Shown: positions 1 through 10,794 of the stretch, one piece after another | How the letters are laid out: each line of letters opens with the position of its first letter | Numbering within the stretch: position 1 is the stretch's first letter | From: Plotosus lineatus | Lineage: Eukaryota > Chordata > Actinopteri > Siluriformes > Plotosidae | Reading direction: 5' to 3' | Assembly (NCBI GenBank): GCA_024760905.1 | Contig: CM045731.1 | Location: 48,226,001-48,290,000, forward strand | Length of the DNA stretch: 64,000 bases | The notes under the pieces: model-generated | What the model saw: only the letters and a program-made list of their open reading frames with translations | Database searches by the model: none | Told to the model about the DNA's origin: nothing | Made by a program: the position numbers and the translations under genes

Positions 1-73
1 GAGAGTGGGGCTTGAACCCCCAACCTTAGGATTAGTGAGCCAGCACCTACACCACGAGGCCACCACTGCCCCA
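1..73 (-). repeat. SINE-D head, cut by window edge
   Basis: The reverse complement carries the tRNA-like head of SINE-D, including a B-box-like 'GGTTCAAGCCC' and the 'gggcagtggtgg' start. The rest of the element lies beyond the left edge. Confidence 0.8.
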
Positions 74-300
74 AACTATATAACTTTAAAATAGAATGAA
101 ACCATAATTGTTATGCTTTAATTTTCCCCCACCATATAGAAATGCCAATAAACACATTTTGTTATCAGTACGAGATGCTTCAATGAAATCTGATTGGCTT
201 CAAATTTTGCAGAGCTGCTACTTAGCATGAAGCTCACCTCCAGGAAAAAGGATGGGTACCATTTAAAAATCTACAGGGATTTGATACACCTACGAATATC

Positions 301-458
301 CTGAGTTTGAGATCCAGGCTGTTGATATGGAGTTTGCATCATTTCTCCATGCATGTGTGGGTTTCCTCCAGGTACTCTGGTTTTCTCCCACAGTCCAAAG
401 ACATGCATGTTCGGATAATTGGCTGTTCCAAATTGCCTTCAGATGTGACTGTGGATGG

Positions 459-540
<82 letters not shown>

Positions 541-657
541 TGCCCTGCGATGAAGTGTTAAGCTGTTCTGGGTGTACCCTGGCTTTCACCCAGAGGAGGC
601 AAAGATATTCTATAGCCTCCCTGCGAACTAGTAAAATAAAACACTTCAGCAAGTAAA
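301..657 (+). repeat. SINE-A copy (DANA/Mermaid-like) with GT expansion
   Basis: Contains the family body from 'tggagtttgcat' through 'cccacagtccaaagacatgcatg' and 'aattggctgttccaaattgcc' to the 'gggtgtaccctggctttcacccagag' tail. The head is truncated. A long GT run (462-539) interrupts it at the point where the family normally has a short 'gtgtgtgttgg'. Confidence 0.85.
462..539. repeat. (GT)n microsatellite
   Basis: About 39 uninterrupted GT units. It lies inside the SINE-A copy at 301-657, so it probably grew from that SINE's own short GT stretch. Confidence 0.97.
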
Positions 658-667
658 CAAATGAGTT

Positions 668-1740
668 GTGTCATGGCGTGCTGGGTACATAGGTATCTCT
701 GCCCATCCCAGTCTTTTATTGTTAGCGCCTAAGTCTGCATTGCTGTTCCCATCAATGCTGAGATCTTGTCAGGTATGTTTCTTAAGAACTGCTTTCTGGA
801 TCATTCTGAAACAGTACGTGCAGTTTTCCTATGGTGTGCATCAGCTTGTCAGTTTCTTTGCTTGACCTTTGACATTGTTAAATGACTTTGATCTTACGAA
901 TTTTGTCCAGGCTATTTTTGCAAGCGTTGCTGGGCAGCTGAGGGGTTTCGCCATCTCTGATGGCTATTTTTGTAGTGTACACGTTTCTGTTTTTTATCTA
1001 TCTTAAAAACACTAAAATGATACCACTCTGATTCAAAATAGCTGTGGCATACAAGCATTAGGAAGTGAACGGAACATGAGGGGTTGAACAGTGAGACTCT
1101 GTGATTCCAGATCCAACTGAGACTGCCACGAGTGCCACCGGTGAGATGCAGTAGGTCACACCTGGAGAACTCTCGCTGTTCCCCTCGCCGAGCTGGCTCT
1201 ATTTCTCCAGCCTAACACCGGTCTGTCAGATGGCAGACAAATCCGCCTTAATGTTGCAGGATTAAAATGTCTAGCATGTCAGACAATGCTTATAGCTTTA
1301 GCGGGTGGCAGTGAGGAAAATAGTTTTGTTTACAGCACGGATCGTTCACAAGGGATCAGATTGTGTTCCACCTACAGCTACTGAACTTACCTTTGACACA
1401 GCAAATGCTTCATCTCTTGGAGTAGAAATTAGGCAGCATCCTGTACGCTGTAATTTAGAGTTTGAATTGAATTGAATTTGAAGGTTTTGTCCTATCTCCA
1501 CCAATTCTGGGTGAAGGCAGAGCACACCCTTAACAACTCACCAAACATTGTAAGACAAGACACAAACAACCATTTACAGTCTCACCTCGGGGCAAATTAA
1601 CATAATATAGTATGGCTTTACACTGTAGTAGCAGACTGGAAAATACCCCCCACCCCACCCCACCCCACCCCACCCCCGTTAATAAACTTATTCGCCATTT
1701 TTCATAAAATATTAATATGTTTCTCGTGTAAGTGATTGCA
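668..1740. other. Unique intron/flank sequence
   Basis: No repeat family or exon I can defend. A C-rich tandem (ccacc-type, about 1647-1676) is present. A splice-like stretch on the minus strand near 1390-1450 was examined as a possible next FH2 exon and rejected. Confidence 0.5.
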
Positions 1741-1742
1741 CG

Positions 1743-1895
1743 TGGCAGTGGTGGCTCAGGAGTTAAGGTTCTGTGTTAGTGAGTCGATGGTTGTAGGTTT
1801 CAGTCCAGGCTGGTGCTGTCAAAAAGCTAAGTAGTATTAAATTAGATGGAAGTTACTCTGGGTGAGAGTGTCTAGTGTGTCTGCCAAATGCAATA
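1743..1895 (+). repeat. SINE-C copy
   Basis: A tRNA-like head ('ggcagtggtggctcaggagttaagg') leads to the tail 'agttactctgggtgagagtgtctagtgtgtctgccaaatgc'-type motif that is common at the 3' end of teleost SINEs. The other copies in the window are near 13600, 51965 and 63033. Confidence 0.7.
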
Positions 1896-1957
1896 AATAA
1901 AACAGTTTGAGAATCATTGCACTGCATTTTTATTTACACTTCACACTGCATTTCAGC

Positions 1958-2230
1958 TTTGATCTTTCTAGGGTTGGAGCCTATATCAGCCGACTTTGTA
2001 TGAAGACAGGGGAGCCCGAATCCACTCGCCAGACCATAGCAGGGCAACAATCCATACTCACACTGAAATCTTGGGCAAATTTCAAACAGCCAGATGGCCT
2101 AAAGTGCATGCCTTTTGAATGTGGAAGAAAACTGAAGTACCTGGAGGAAACCCACGCAAGCACTGAGACAACATGCAAACTCTATACAGGAACACGCTCG
2201 CCAAGCCTGGGACTCAAGCCCTTGTTGGGT
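1958..2230 (-). repeat. SINE-A copy
   Basis: Reverse-complement SINE-A from the 'ggttggagcctat..cagccga' tail to the 'gggactcaagccc' head. Several open frames across it are only by-products of the repeat. Confidence 0.8.
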
Positions 2231-2592
2231 AAAATAAATTAAAATTAAAATTAAAAAAATCAACAGATGAGCACTATGATGAAAATACAGATTTTGCCTG
2301 CATTTCATCACTGGAGTTCACAGGGCTGTGCTTTCTATCACATAAATATGGCAAGCCTCCAAAAAACCTTTCCATGCATGAAAAATTCAATCATCACTGT
2401 CAACCTTCCTGATAGGTCACACAAAGCAAAACAAAAGCACGGCCACATGGTGACTATAATACCCGTGAATCCATAAAACACCTCGACCTCGATGTCCTCG
2501 ATGCTAAGAGTCAAGTGTAGTTGCGGCGCTGTATCCAATAACCCTGGACAAACTCCTGTATAAAAAAAACCCTACATGGCTTTTGCAACAGT

Positions 2593-2658
2593 CTTTCTTC
2601 TTCTTCTTCTTCTTCTTCTTCTTCTTCTTCTTCTTCTTCTTCTTCTTCTTCTTCTTCT
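2593..2658. repeat. (CTT)n tract at LINE 3' end
   Basis: About 22 CTT units form the expanded 3' tail of the minus-strand RTE-like LINE. The other 3' ends of this family in the window carry only two to four units. Confidence 0.95.
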
Positions 2659-5505
2659 TTTCCTTTCGGCTGTTCCCTTCAGGGGCCGCCACAGCGAATC
2701 ATCTGCCTCTATCTCACCCTATCCTCTGCATCTTCTTCTCTTACACCAATTGCTTTCATGTCCTCCTTCACCACGTCCATGAATCGTCTCTTTGGTCTTC
2801 CTCTAGGCCTTCTGCCTGGTAGTTCCAACCTCAGCATCCTACTACCAATATACTCACTATCCCTCCTCTGTACATGTCCAAACCATCTCAATCTAGCCTC
2901 TCTGACTTTGTCTCCAAAACCTCTTATATGTGCTGTCCCTCTGATGTGCTCATTCCTGATCCTATCCATCCTCGTTACTCCCAAAGAGAACCTCAACATT
3001 TTCATCTCTGCTACCTCCAGCTGTGCCTCCTGTCTTTTCCCCAGGGACACTATTTCTAAACCATACAACATCGCTGGCCTCAACACCGTCTTGTACACTT
3101 TTCCTTTCCTATCCTTCCTATCACACATCACACCGGACACTTTTCTCCAATCATTCCAACCTGCCTGCACATGCTCCTTCACCTCTTTTCCACACTCTCC
3201 ATTGCTCTGGATTGTTGAGCCTAAGAACTTAAAATCCTCCACCTTCCTTATCTCTGCTCCCTGTAACCTCACAGTTCCTGTTGAGTCCTTGTCATTCATA
3301 CACATGTATTCTGTCTTACTGAGGCAAGCCTTCATTCCCCTCCTTTCCAGGGCATACCTCCACCTCTCTAGATTTTCCTGCACTTGTTCTCTGCTCTCAC
3401 TGCAGATCACAATGTCATCTGACAACATCATGGTCCATGGGGAATCTTGTCTAATCTCGTCTGTCAGCCTGGCCATCACCACAGCAAACAAAAAGGGGCT
3501 TAGAGCTGATCCTTGATGCAGTCTTACCTCCACCTTGAACTCTTCTGTCACACCGACAGCACACCTCACCACTGTCTTACATCTCTCATACATGTCCTGC
3601 ACCACTCTAATATACTTCTCTGCCACTCCAGACTTCCTCATGCAATACCACAGTTCCTCTCTCGGCGCCCTGTCATATGCTTTCTCCAGATCCACAAAGG
3701 CACAATGCAGTTCCTTCTCACCTTCTCTGTACTTCTCTATTAACATCCTCAAAGCAAACACTGCATCTGTGGTGCTCTTTCTTGGCATGAAACCAAACTG
3801 TTGTTCACAAATGCTGACCTCTGCCCTTACTCTCGCTTCCACCATTCTTTCCCATAACTTCATCGTATGGCTCATCAACTTTATCCCTCTGTAGTTGTCA
3901 CAACTCTGCACGTCTCCCTTGTTCTTAAAAATGCGCACCATCACACTTCTCCTCCATTCCTCTGGCATCCTCTCACTCTCTAAGACCTTGTTGAATGTTC
4001 TTATAAGGAAATCTACTGCTACCTCTCCTAGACACCTCCATACCTCCACCGGTATGTCATCAGGACCAACTACCTTTCCACTCTTTCTCCTCTTCAATGC
4101 CCTCCTGACTTCACCCGTACTAATCTTTGCTACTTCCTGGTCCTCAACAGTCTCCTCTTCTAATCTTTTTTTCTCTCTCATTTTCCTCATTCATCAGCTC
4201 TTCAAAGTACTCTTTCCATCTTCCCAGCACACTTCTGTCATCAGTCAATACATTTCCCTCTCTGTCCTTAATCACTCTAACTTGCTGCATGTCCTTCCCA
4301 TCTCTATTTCTCTGCTGTGCCAACCTGTATAAATCATTTTCTCCCTCTTTACTTTCCAACCGAGCACACAAGTCATCATACACCCTCTGTTTGGCCTTTG
4401 ACACCACTACCTTCACCTTACGCTGTGTCTCCCTGTACTCCTGTTTACTCTCTTCAGTCCTCTCAATGTTCCACTTCTTCTTAGCTAACCTCTTTTGTAG
4501 ACACTCCTGCACTTCCTCATTCCACCACCAAGTCTCCTTGTCTCCTCTCCTTCCAGATGACACACCAAGTATTCTCCTACCTGTCTCCCAGATCATATTA
4601 GCTGTAGTTGTCCAGTCATCTGGAAGCACTTCCTGACCACCCAAAGCCTATTTCAACTCCTCCTTGAAGACAGCATGACATTCTTCCTTTTTCAGCTTCC
4701 ACCACTTTGTCTTCTGCTCTGCCTTTGCCTTCTTCACCTTCCTCACCATCAGTGTCATCCTGCACACCACCATCCTATGCTGTTTGGCAACACTCTCACC
4801 CACTACTACTTTGCAGTCACTGACTTCCTTCAAATTACATCGCCTACATAAGATGTACGCAGTCTTCCTGTGTGCTCCTACCTCCGCTTTTATAAGTCAC
4901 CCTATGCTCCTGTCTCTTCTGGAAGAAAGTATTTACCACAGCCATTTCCATCCTTTTTGCAAAATCTACCAACATCTGTCCTTCTGCGTTTCTGTCCTGG
5001 ATACCAAACCTGCCCATCACTTCCTCATCCCCTTTGTTGCCTGCACCAACATGTCCATTGAAGTCTGCCTCAATGACCACTCTTTCACCTCTGGGGGTAC
5101 TCTGCATCACTTCATCTAACTCACTCCAGAATCGCTCCTTCTCTTCTAGCTCATATCCTGCCTGTGGGGAATAAGCACAAACAACATTGAACATCACGCC
5201 TTCAATTTCTAACTTGAGACTCATCACTCTGTCTGACACTCTTTTCACTTCTAGAACATTCCTGACAAACTCCTCCTTCAAGATAACTCCCACTCCATTT
5301 CTCTTCCCATCCACACCATGAAAAAACAGCTTAAACCCTGCTCCTAAGCTTTTAGCTTTGATACCTTTCCACCTGGTCTCCTGAACACACACAGTATGTC
5401 CACCGTCCTCCTCTGCATCATGTCAGCCAGCTCTCTACCTTTTCCTGTCATAATTCCAACATTTTCCTGTCATAGTTCCAACATTTGTCATAGTTCCAAC
5501 ATTTT
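2593..5505 (-). mobile_element. RTE-like LINE, nearly full length, broken
   Basis: This non-LTR retrotransposon encodes an AP-type endonuclease (about 5450-4844) followed by a reverse transcriptase (about 4644-2709). On the minus strand the endonuclease shows the start region 'MTGKGRELADMMQRR', a 'CVQETRW' motif and 'ADFNGHVGAG'. The RT shows 'NYRGIKLMSH', 'FVDLEKAYD', 'HQGSALSPFLFA' and an altered catalytic motif (SDD where the sister copy has ADD). A C-terminal 'RWFGHVQRRDS' domain follows. The frame is broken near 4646, 4840 and 4170, so the copy is dead. The 3' end is a (GAA)n tail, seen on the plus strand as (CTT)n. The 5' end has a roughly 20-bp unit repeated about three times (5449-5505). 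It lies in the formin gene's left intron or flank. Confidence 0.9.
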
Positions 5506-6429
5506 TGCGACAGTCTTTAAGGATGCATAACCTGTTAGTGTATAGTGGATCCTTGAAAATAAAGCCGTACACATTGCCTTTCCACAGGATTGCACTTTCA
5601 TCCAATGAAGAGTGTTTTGGTGCGGAGAGTGCATCTAATGAGAAAGCAAAGAGGAAGAGTGAGAAAAGCAAAACAAAAACAATTCAAACAAAGGCTAAGT
5701 TTGACAATAGCTGGGAAATGAAAGGGGGAAAATGAGGGATGAAACTTTTCTTTTGTCATTGATAAGGCACAGAAGCCTATCAGACTGCTCCTGCTACTCT
5801 TCCAGTGGCCCCAACATGGCTTTCTTCCTGTTATATAAGAGCTGAAGGACTCTACAGAGATTGGCCATTTGAAAACTCTGCATCCTGCTCTAAGTGCAGA
5901 TTATTTCAAAGTAAAACTACTACATATTAATGCAGTACTTTTTTTTTTTTTACCCACAAGTCCATTTCATTTATTTCTTTAAGATGCTGCTGTCTGACAG
6001 ACTTAGCTTTTGCATTAGAGAGCTTTTTATTCTCTAACTTTGCAAACAGTTTTTTTTTTTCTTTGCCAGGTCACACTTTTACTAGGCATTTAAAAAGGCA
6101 AAATTCTCTTTAAACTTTCCAATATCTAGTTATGAGGCTTCTGTCAATCATGATCGTCTATGCATTGCACGACTAACTGCAAAACACACACACATATGCG
6201 CACACGTTTATTGCTATTCATGCATATATTTTCCTTCCACCACCTTCCCATATTCTAGGAATGATGATTGCATTTGGGGGGCTTATCTCCCTTAATGTAC
6301 CACAAATTCAAAGAAATGCAGTGGAAAATAGAGTGTGTGACATGCTGAGAGTTGGCTCAGTTGCAGTCCAAGATGGAGTAAAGAACAAAGGGAGAAAAAA
6401 CAGAAGCACTGGAGGGAGTGCACACTGAC
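5506..6429. other. Intron sequence downstream of the last visible FH2 exon
   Basis: Nothing recognised except T-runs near 5940 and 6050. The next FH2 exon, which should carry the GN-x-x-N type motif, was not found here or further left, so it probably lies beyond the window. Confidence 0.5.
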
Positions 6430-6516
6430 CGGTGTCAGGTCTTCGATGCTAATGGGCAGCTCTCTGAGAGTCAGCAGAAGGTCCAGACGGTTGCTCAGGT
6501 AAGGAATGTTACACAA
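6430..6516 (-). CDS. Formin gene, exon encoding FH2 knob region (last visible exon)
   Basis: This exon encodes 29 residues, including 'LCNIPYLSNRLDLLLTLREL', matching the FH2 knob segment ('IPRLxxRLxxLLF' type). The acceptor is 'tttacag' before TTG and the donor is GTCAGT after CCG. It is in phase 0 at both ends and joins 8077-8167 without a frame change. An adjacent TC microsatellite (6556-6600) lies in the upstream intron. FH2 binds the barbed end of actin filaments as a dimer. The domain is incomplete here because the post and coiled-coil parts lie off the left edge. Confidence 0.88.
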
Positions 6517-6553
6517 CTGTAAAGGAAATGACATACGTGAAAAAGCTGAAGAG

Positions 6554-6555
<2 letters not shown>

Positions 6556-6600
<45 letters not shown>
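6556..6600. repeat. (TC)n microsatellite
   Basis: About 22 TC units lie 40 bp upstream, in transcript direction, of the acceptor of the FH2 exon at 6430-6516. A second short TC run lies at 6606-6619. Confidence 0.95.
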
Positions 6601-6603
<3 letters not shown>

Positions 6604-6857
6604 CACTCTCTCTCTCTGGCAAACACTGCCATTAAAAGCACTGCCGCTGATGGAAAATACACTGATAAGTAAATAAAATATGAGTACAGAGACTTTTATG
6701 GTAAATAGAAAAGCATCTGAACAAGCAGTGCACACAGGTACATTGCCCTGAGTGGAAGAAGTGTAACTGGGTTTCTTCAAAAACAAAGTAGGTGTTCAGG
6801 CAAGGTGCTGGATATCACCTAAAATTGGAAATTGCCTAAAGCAACCCCAGCTGCAGC

Positions 6858-6859
<2 letters not shown>

Positions 6860-6943
<84 letters not shown>

Positions 6944-6967
6944 TGTGTCTGTGTGTGCATGTGTGTG
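6860..6967. repeat. (GT)n microsatellite with variant tail
   Basis: There are about 41 pure GT units (6860-6942), followed by mixed 'ctgtgtctgtgtgtgcatgtg'-type units. Unlike several others in the window, it is not embedded in a recognisable SINE. Confidence 0.95.
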
Positions 6968-7029
6968 ATACATACTTAGATAGATATTTATACAGAAGGG
7001 TACATAAAAAAAAATTCCCAGCATTTCTA

Positions 7030-7504
7030 TCTACATTGGGGCTCCAAGTATTTTTAACTCTATTTAGAGTTAAACCTGAAAAGGGTGTGGCCTATCACAG
7101 AGGTGTCTGTTTTGCTAATAATAAAAACAAATCATATTACTATTAATTCCCTCCCCAAAAATATTTAAACAAAAAACAATACCTGGAGGTTGAAATGCAA
7201 TGAAATTTAATTTCAGCATGTAATAAATAAATAGAAAGTGCAATGAGTGTAATCCTGATACAGACTTTGTTAGTCCTGCAAGCTTTATATCTAATGGTTC
7301 ATTCATGTACATGTAATCAAAGAAATGTATGCTCATGCTTCTTCTGTTCTGTTGAGTCCTGGTCTATTCTCATCTCAAAGGGATGTCCTGAGAAGCCCTG
7401 GAGTCTGCAACACCACTAATCATGAGGCACCACAGAAAACAAACAGGGACAAATATATGGTAATGTTGAATATTAAAGAATATCCAAAATCTTACAACGC
7501 CCAG
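7030..7504. other. Intron sequence
   Basis: Nothing recognised. The sequence is AT-rich with no plausible exon on either strand. Confidence 0.4.
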
Positions 7505-7860
7505 GGAGCACTGTTCATTATCATCATCATCAGCCTGTCATGCCACTGCTGGCAGATGGCCTCCACAACCTTCATAGTTGTGGGTTTGAACCATAACTCA
7601 CCGCACTGGTTCAGTGCAGGTTGGTGAGTGTTTGAATAGAAACACGCTGACAGATTTTCAGCCCACTCTTTACGAAAGTCAGCAACGGTTCTTTTACATG
7701 CCTCTCACCATAGACAGTGAGAGACATGGCCTGCCTTTGATAACCCAGTTAGCTGCACTAGGGGGACAGTGACAACTCCGTGGGGACTCAAACCCCCAAC
7801 CTTAGGATCAGCGATCCTGCACCCTAACCACTAGACCACCACTGCTCCCGGAGCACTGTT
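7505..7860 (-). repeat. SINE-D copy with a third tail type, with target duplication
   Basis: The tRNA-like head lies at about 7780-7849 in reverse. The body 'gaaacacgctgac...acagtgagagacatgg' is SINE-D, but the tail (7516-7625) ends in ATC repeats ('tcatcatcatcag') and not in either of the two common tails. The flanking 11-bp repeats GGAGCACTGTT at 7505-7515 and 7850-7860 mark the target-site duplication, so this is a complete insertion. Confidence 0.8.
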
Positions 7861-7983
7861 AAATCTTATTAAATATATTTTCATTCTAAAATTCATAATA
7901 ATAATTAAAAATAGTAATGCATTATATTTATTTAAATCTCTAGTATGTAGGTAGACGTTGCATGAATAGATGGTTAGACAATA

Positions 7984-7985
<2 letters not shown>

Positions 7986-8055
<70 letters not shown>
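7986..8055. repeat. (TA)n(GA)n compound microsatellite
   Basis: About 20 TA units are followed directly by 15 GA units. The run ends 21 bp from the donor of the exon at 8077-8167, inside the following intron. Confidence 0.95.
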
Positions 8056-8056
<1 letters not shown>

Positions 8057-8076
8057 ATTATTTTAATGAGCTTTAC

Positions 8077-8167
8077 CTCCATCATGTATTGATCAACCAG
8101 GTGCAGTTCGCTTACATCCCCTTTATAGGACTTGAACATCTCTATGTCATCTGGTGTAGGCACATAT
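8077..8167 (-). CDS. Formin gene, FH2 exon (PTPDDIEMFKSYKGD)
   Basis: This exon encodes 30 full residues, beginning 'YVPTPDDIEMFKSYKGDVSE' and ending 'DQYMME'. It matches the FH2 segment between the lasso-proximal helices and the knob ('lPt.eE...l..y.gd'). The acceptor is 'tttttcag' and the donor is GTAAAG. The first base completes an Arg codon begun in 16383-16494, and the exon ends in phase 0. Joining to 16383-16494 gives canonical FH2 spacing. Joining through the candidate cassette at 12885-12986 also keeps the frame. Confidence 0.9.
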
Positions 8168-8347
8168 CTGAAAAATAATATGAATAAAAATTCCTTTTTT
8201 TTTGACTATACAGATAAATCTCATTTTAGACCAACATTGAAGCTCTGAGTTAGTGAGAGTTAATAGAAGTAATAACTATGACCAAGTCAGACAGACTTCT
8301 CAGGTGAGCACACAGGTATTATTTGCCCAAAGAAACATATAGTTCAG

Positions 8348-8530
8348 TTTCCTCATTCACTCTTACTAATTTGCTTTACCACTTAATCCTACCAGGGCTG
8401 CGGAGAGGTTGGAGCCTATGTCAGCCAACACAAGGTGAAGGTGGGGTACACCCTGAACATCTTACCAGAGCATTGCAGGGCAACACATGCACAACCTTTT
8501 ACACTTACACTCACATCTAGGGGTAAATTT
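8348..8530 (-). repeat. SINE-A tail half
   Basis: Reverse-complement tail and middle of SINE-A ('ccacttaatcctaccagg...cacatctaggggtaaattt'). It meets the plus-strand copy starting at 8531 head to head. Confidence 0.8.
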
Positions 8531-8820
8531 CGGTCCTGGGTTTGATTTCCAGCCTGGGCGTTTCTGTGTGTGGAGTTTGCATGTACTCCCCGTGCTTGAA
8601 TGGGTTTCCTCCCACAGTCCAAAAACATGCACAGCAGGTGAACTGGCTGTTCCAAATCACCCCAGGTGTGAGTATGAATGGTTATGCGAGTGTTGGCTCT
8701 CTATACACGAAGACCTGGCGAGCTGTCCAGGGTGTACCCTGCCCTCAGCGGAATTGGCTGAGATGAGTGCCAGCCTCTCTATGACCCTAATTAGGATTAA
8801 GCGGTTCAGAAAATGAATGA
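8531..8820 (+). repeat. SINE-A copy
   Basis: Runs from the end of the tRNA-like head ('cggtcctgggtttgatttcc') through 'cccacagtccaaaaacatgcacag' to 'taattaggattaagcggttcagaaaatgaatgaa'. The promoter part of the head is missing where it meets the opposite-strand half copy. Confidence 0.88.
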
Positions 8821-8821
8821 A

Positions 8822-9278
8822 ACAAATGAATGAAAACTAGGTATTCAATTTTAACAAAAGAAATGGAAGCATATGAACAAAGGACATGCAGATTTTTCTT
8901 TGTACAGACGTAAAGTGTAAAGTAAAGATCATATTCACTCTTATGAGGGACAAAATGCTTGAAGATCTTTATGATAGTTTTTTTTTTTTCTCGATTAATG
9001 CGAAGCATGGTTTATAATTCAGATTAGTCCATGTTCCATTACACAGTTAGCACTGTGCAACATTTCCAGCACATCAGCCAAGACACTTTAATCTATGTAT
9101 AAGAGGCTTGATTCCCTGTGTGGCATGCATGATGAACAGTGGAGGCTTTTTCTCAATTTTCATGTCACGACATTTTCATCCACTTCAGTTAATTTACACC
9201 TAATCAACATTTTTAATAATCCATTTTAGGATTTTAACTTTTGCAGGTGTGTTACCCTGCTTAATGGATTTATTATTA
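8822..9278. other. Intron sequence
   Basis: Nothing recognised. It is AT-rich and ends at the TA target of the Tigger-like element. Confidence 0.4.
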
Positions 9279-9478
9279 CAGACGCTCCCCGACTTACGTT
9301 CATCTGTTTTACATTTTTACATTTTTGTTTTGTTTTTTTTTTCCAAAAAAAAAGTCAAATTTTGAGTTTAGACTTACCTACGTAGTACGCTGACGTAATG
9401 ACACAATGACGTAATGACGCTGCGTCCATAGTTTACAAACGACAGACTGAACGTGCCCCTCCTTCTTCCCAGTTCAGT

Positions 9479-9483
<5 letters not shown>

Positions 9484-9524
<41 letters not shown>
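9484..9524. repeat. (TA)n microsatellite
   Basis: About 20 TA units inside the Tigger-like element. The sister copy at 14309-15043 lacks them. Confidence 0.95.
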
Positions 9525-9527
<3 letters not shown>

Positions 9528-9672
9528 TTATATAGCGTGTTACTCTTGTGTTAAGACGTCGTTTCTGCGATCTTTGTGTTTACACTGTTTTGCGGACTTT
9601 TGTAACCTGAAGCAAAGATGGTTGGTCAGAAGCGTAAGCCTACTAGCATGGGTGCAAGTCTCATACAGTAAA

Positions 9673-9986
9673 AGGTAGGTAAGGTAAAGTCTGTTGGGTT
9701 TTTACACCCAAGCCATTGTGGCTCATCAGGCTGGTGCTTATCCCCGGTTTCCATAGCATGAAGCGACCAGGAGTTCAACTCCTTCTAGATGGGACACTAG
9801 TCCATCGCAGGTTACCATCCCAGTATATTTTACTGGTACCCATTTATACTGCTGGGTGAACAGAGGCACACTTGTGGTTGAGACCTTGCCCAGAGGTCTT
9901 AGCACAGCGAGGGTCTTGGTGGGATTTTAACTCACAACCTCACAATCATGAGCGCATCACCCTAACCACTACGCCACCGGCCCCAC
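9673..9986 (-). repeat. SINE-B copy
   Basis: In reverse complement it begins with a tRNA-like head ('ggggccggtggcgtagtggtt') and includes 'aagaccctcgctgtgctaag' and 'aaatataCtgggatggtaacctg'-type sequence. It is nested in the Tigger-like element. The other copies are at 24270-24563, 39788-40100 and 51822-52165. Confidence 0.85.
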
Positions 9987-10794
9987 TAAGTCTCTTACAC
10001 AGAGATGAATTAACTATCCGCTCAGATTGGCACAATCTACCATGCATACTCAGGTAAGCAAAGAGAGTTGTAAAATATGAAAACCCAAATCCAGGAAAGA
10101 GAACTCTCTGCTCTGCTGGTGATTCACATCAGTGCAGGCTGAGTACTAAACGAGTTCAATGAAGCCCTTGCTCACTTGAAAGCCAGAAGTCCGCATAACC
10201 CCCGCTTTGTTTCAAGCAAGTAAACTACTTTCAGCAAGTGCACCTCTTTACACATAGTGTAAGCATTGATTGGCTCTTTTAGGCTTAAATAAAGTGAGTC
10301 GGCTCAGCTTCATGTAATGTGATTCAGCCCAGCTTCATGCCATCCGTCGACCATCGGAACCATTAACAAGCAGAAAGATCGCATCATAGTGAATGTTAAA
10401 GGTTATTGTATTTGATATTTGATGAGTGAATTTGATTAAAATTTATCAATTTGAAATTATTTTGCTTGAATTTAATTTATTTGAAATTAATGTTGATATT
10501 ATTTGATATATTCGATATTATTTTGCAATGTTATGTTTATAATAATTGATTTAGGGGTGTTTCATGAGATACGGTAATGGTATTTATGGATGTATAGTAC
10601 AGTATGAGTGTCATACGTCGCACGTCATACGTCACTGTAACAACTTATGTTCACTTTCAACTTACGTTCGGCCATCCAGAACCAATTAAAAACGTAAGTT
10701 GGTGAGCGTCGCTCTGGTAGCAGTGTGCACTGGAGACTTTGGGGAGTTTTGTCGACCCTGCTAAATTTAAATATAGGAAGAAAGGAAAAAATCT

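Larger units (their letters stand above)
9279..10716 (+). mobile_element. Tigger/pogo-like non-autonomous element, with nested insertions
   Basis: The end inverted repeats are 'CAGACGCTCCCCGACTTACG' at left and a reverse-complement match at right ('cgtaagttggtgagcgtc'). A TA precedes the left end. Inside, from about 9618, is a short coding start 'MVGQKRKPTS' like the N-terminus of Tigger transposases. The matching helix-turn-helix end (reading 'IYKQKDRI' in the sister copy) lies on the far side of nested DNA, at about 10340-10385. The nested DNA is a SINE-B (9673-9986) plus unrecognised sequence (9987-10335). Confidence 0.75.

Noticed and set aside
459..540. Peptide repeats encoded by GT/CA or CTT runs
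   Set aside because: Low-complexity frames through microsatellites, with no start, splice or conservation support.
1390..1455. Minus-strand exon-like stretch (acceptor 'aattacag', 19 codons, donor GTAAGT) as the next FH2 exon
   Set aside because: The phase is compatible but the peptide does not resemble the FH2 segment expected after the knob, and the polypyrimidine tract is poor.
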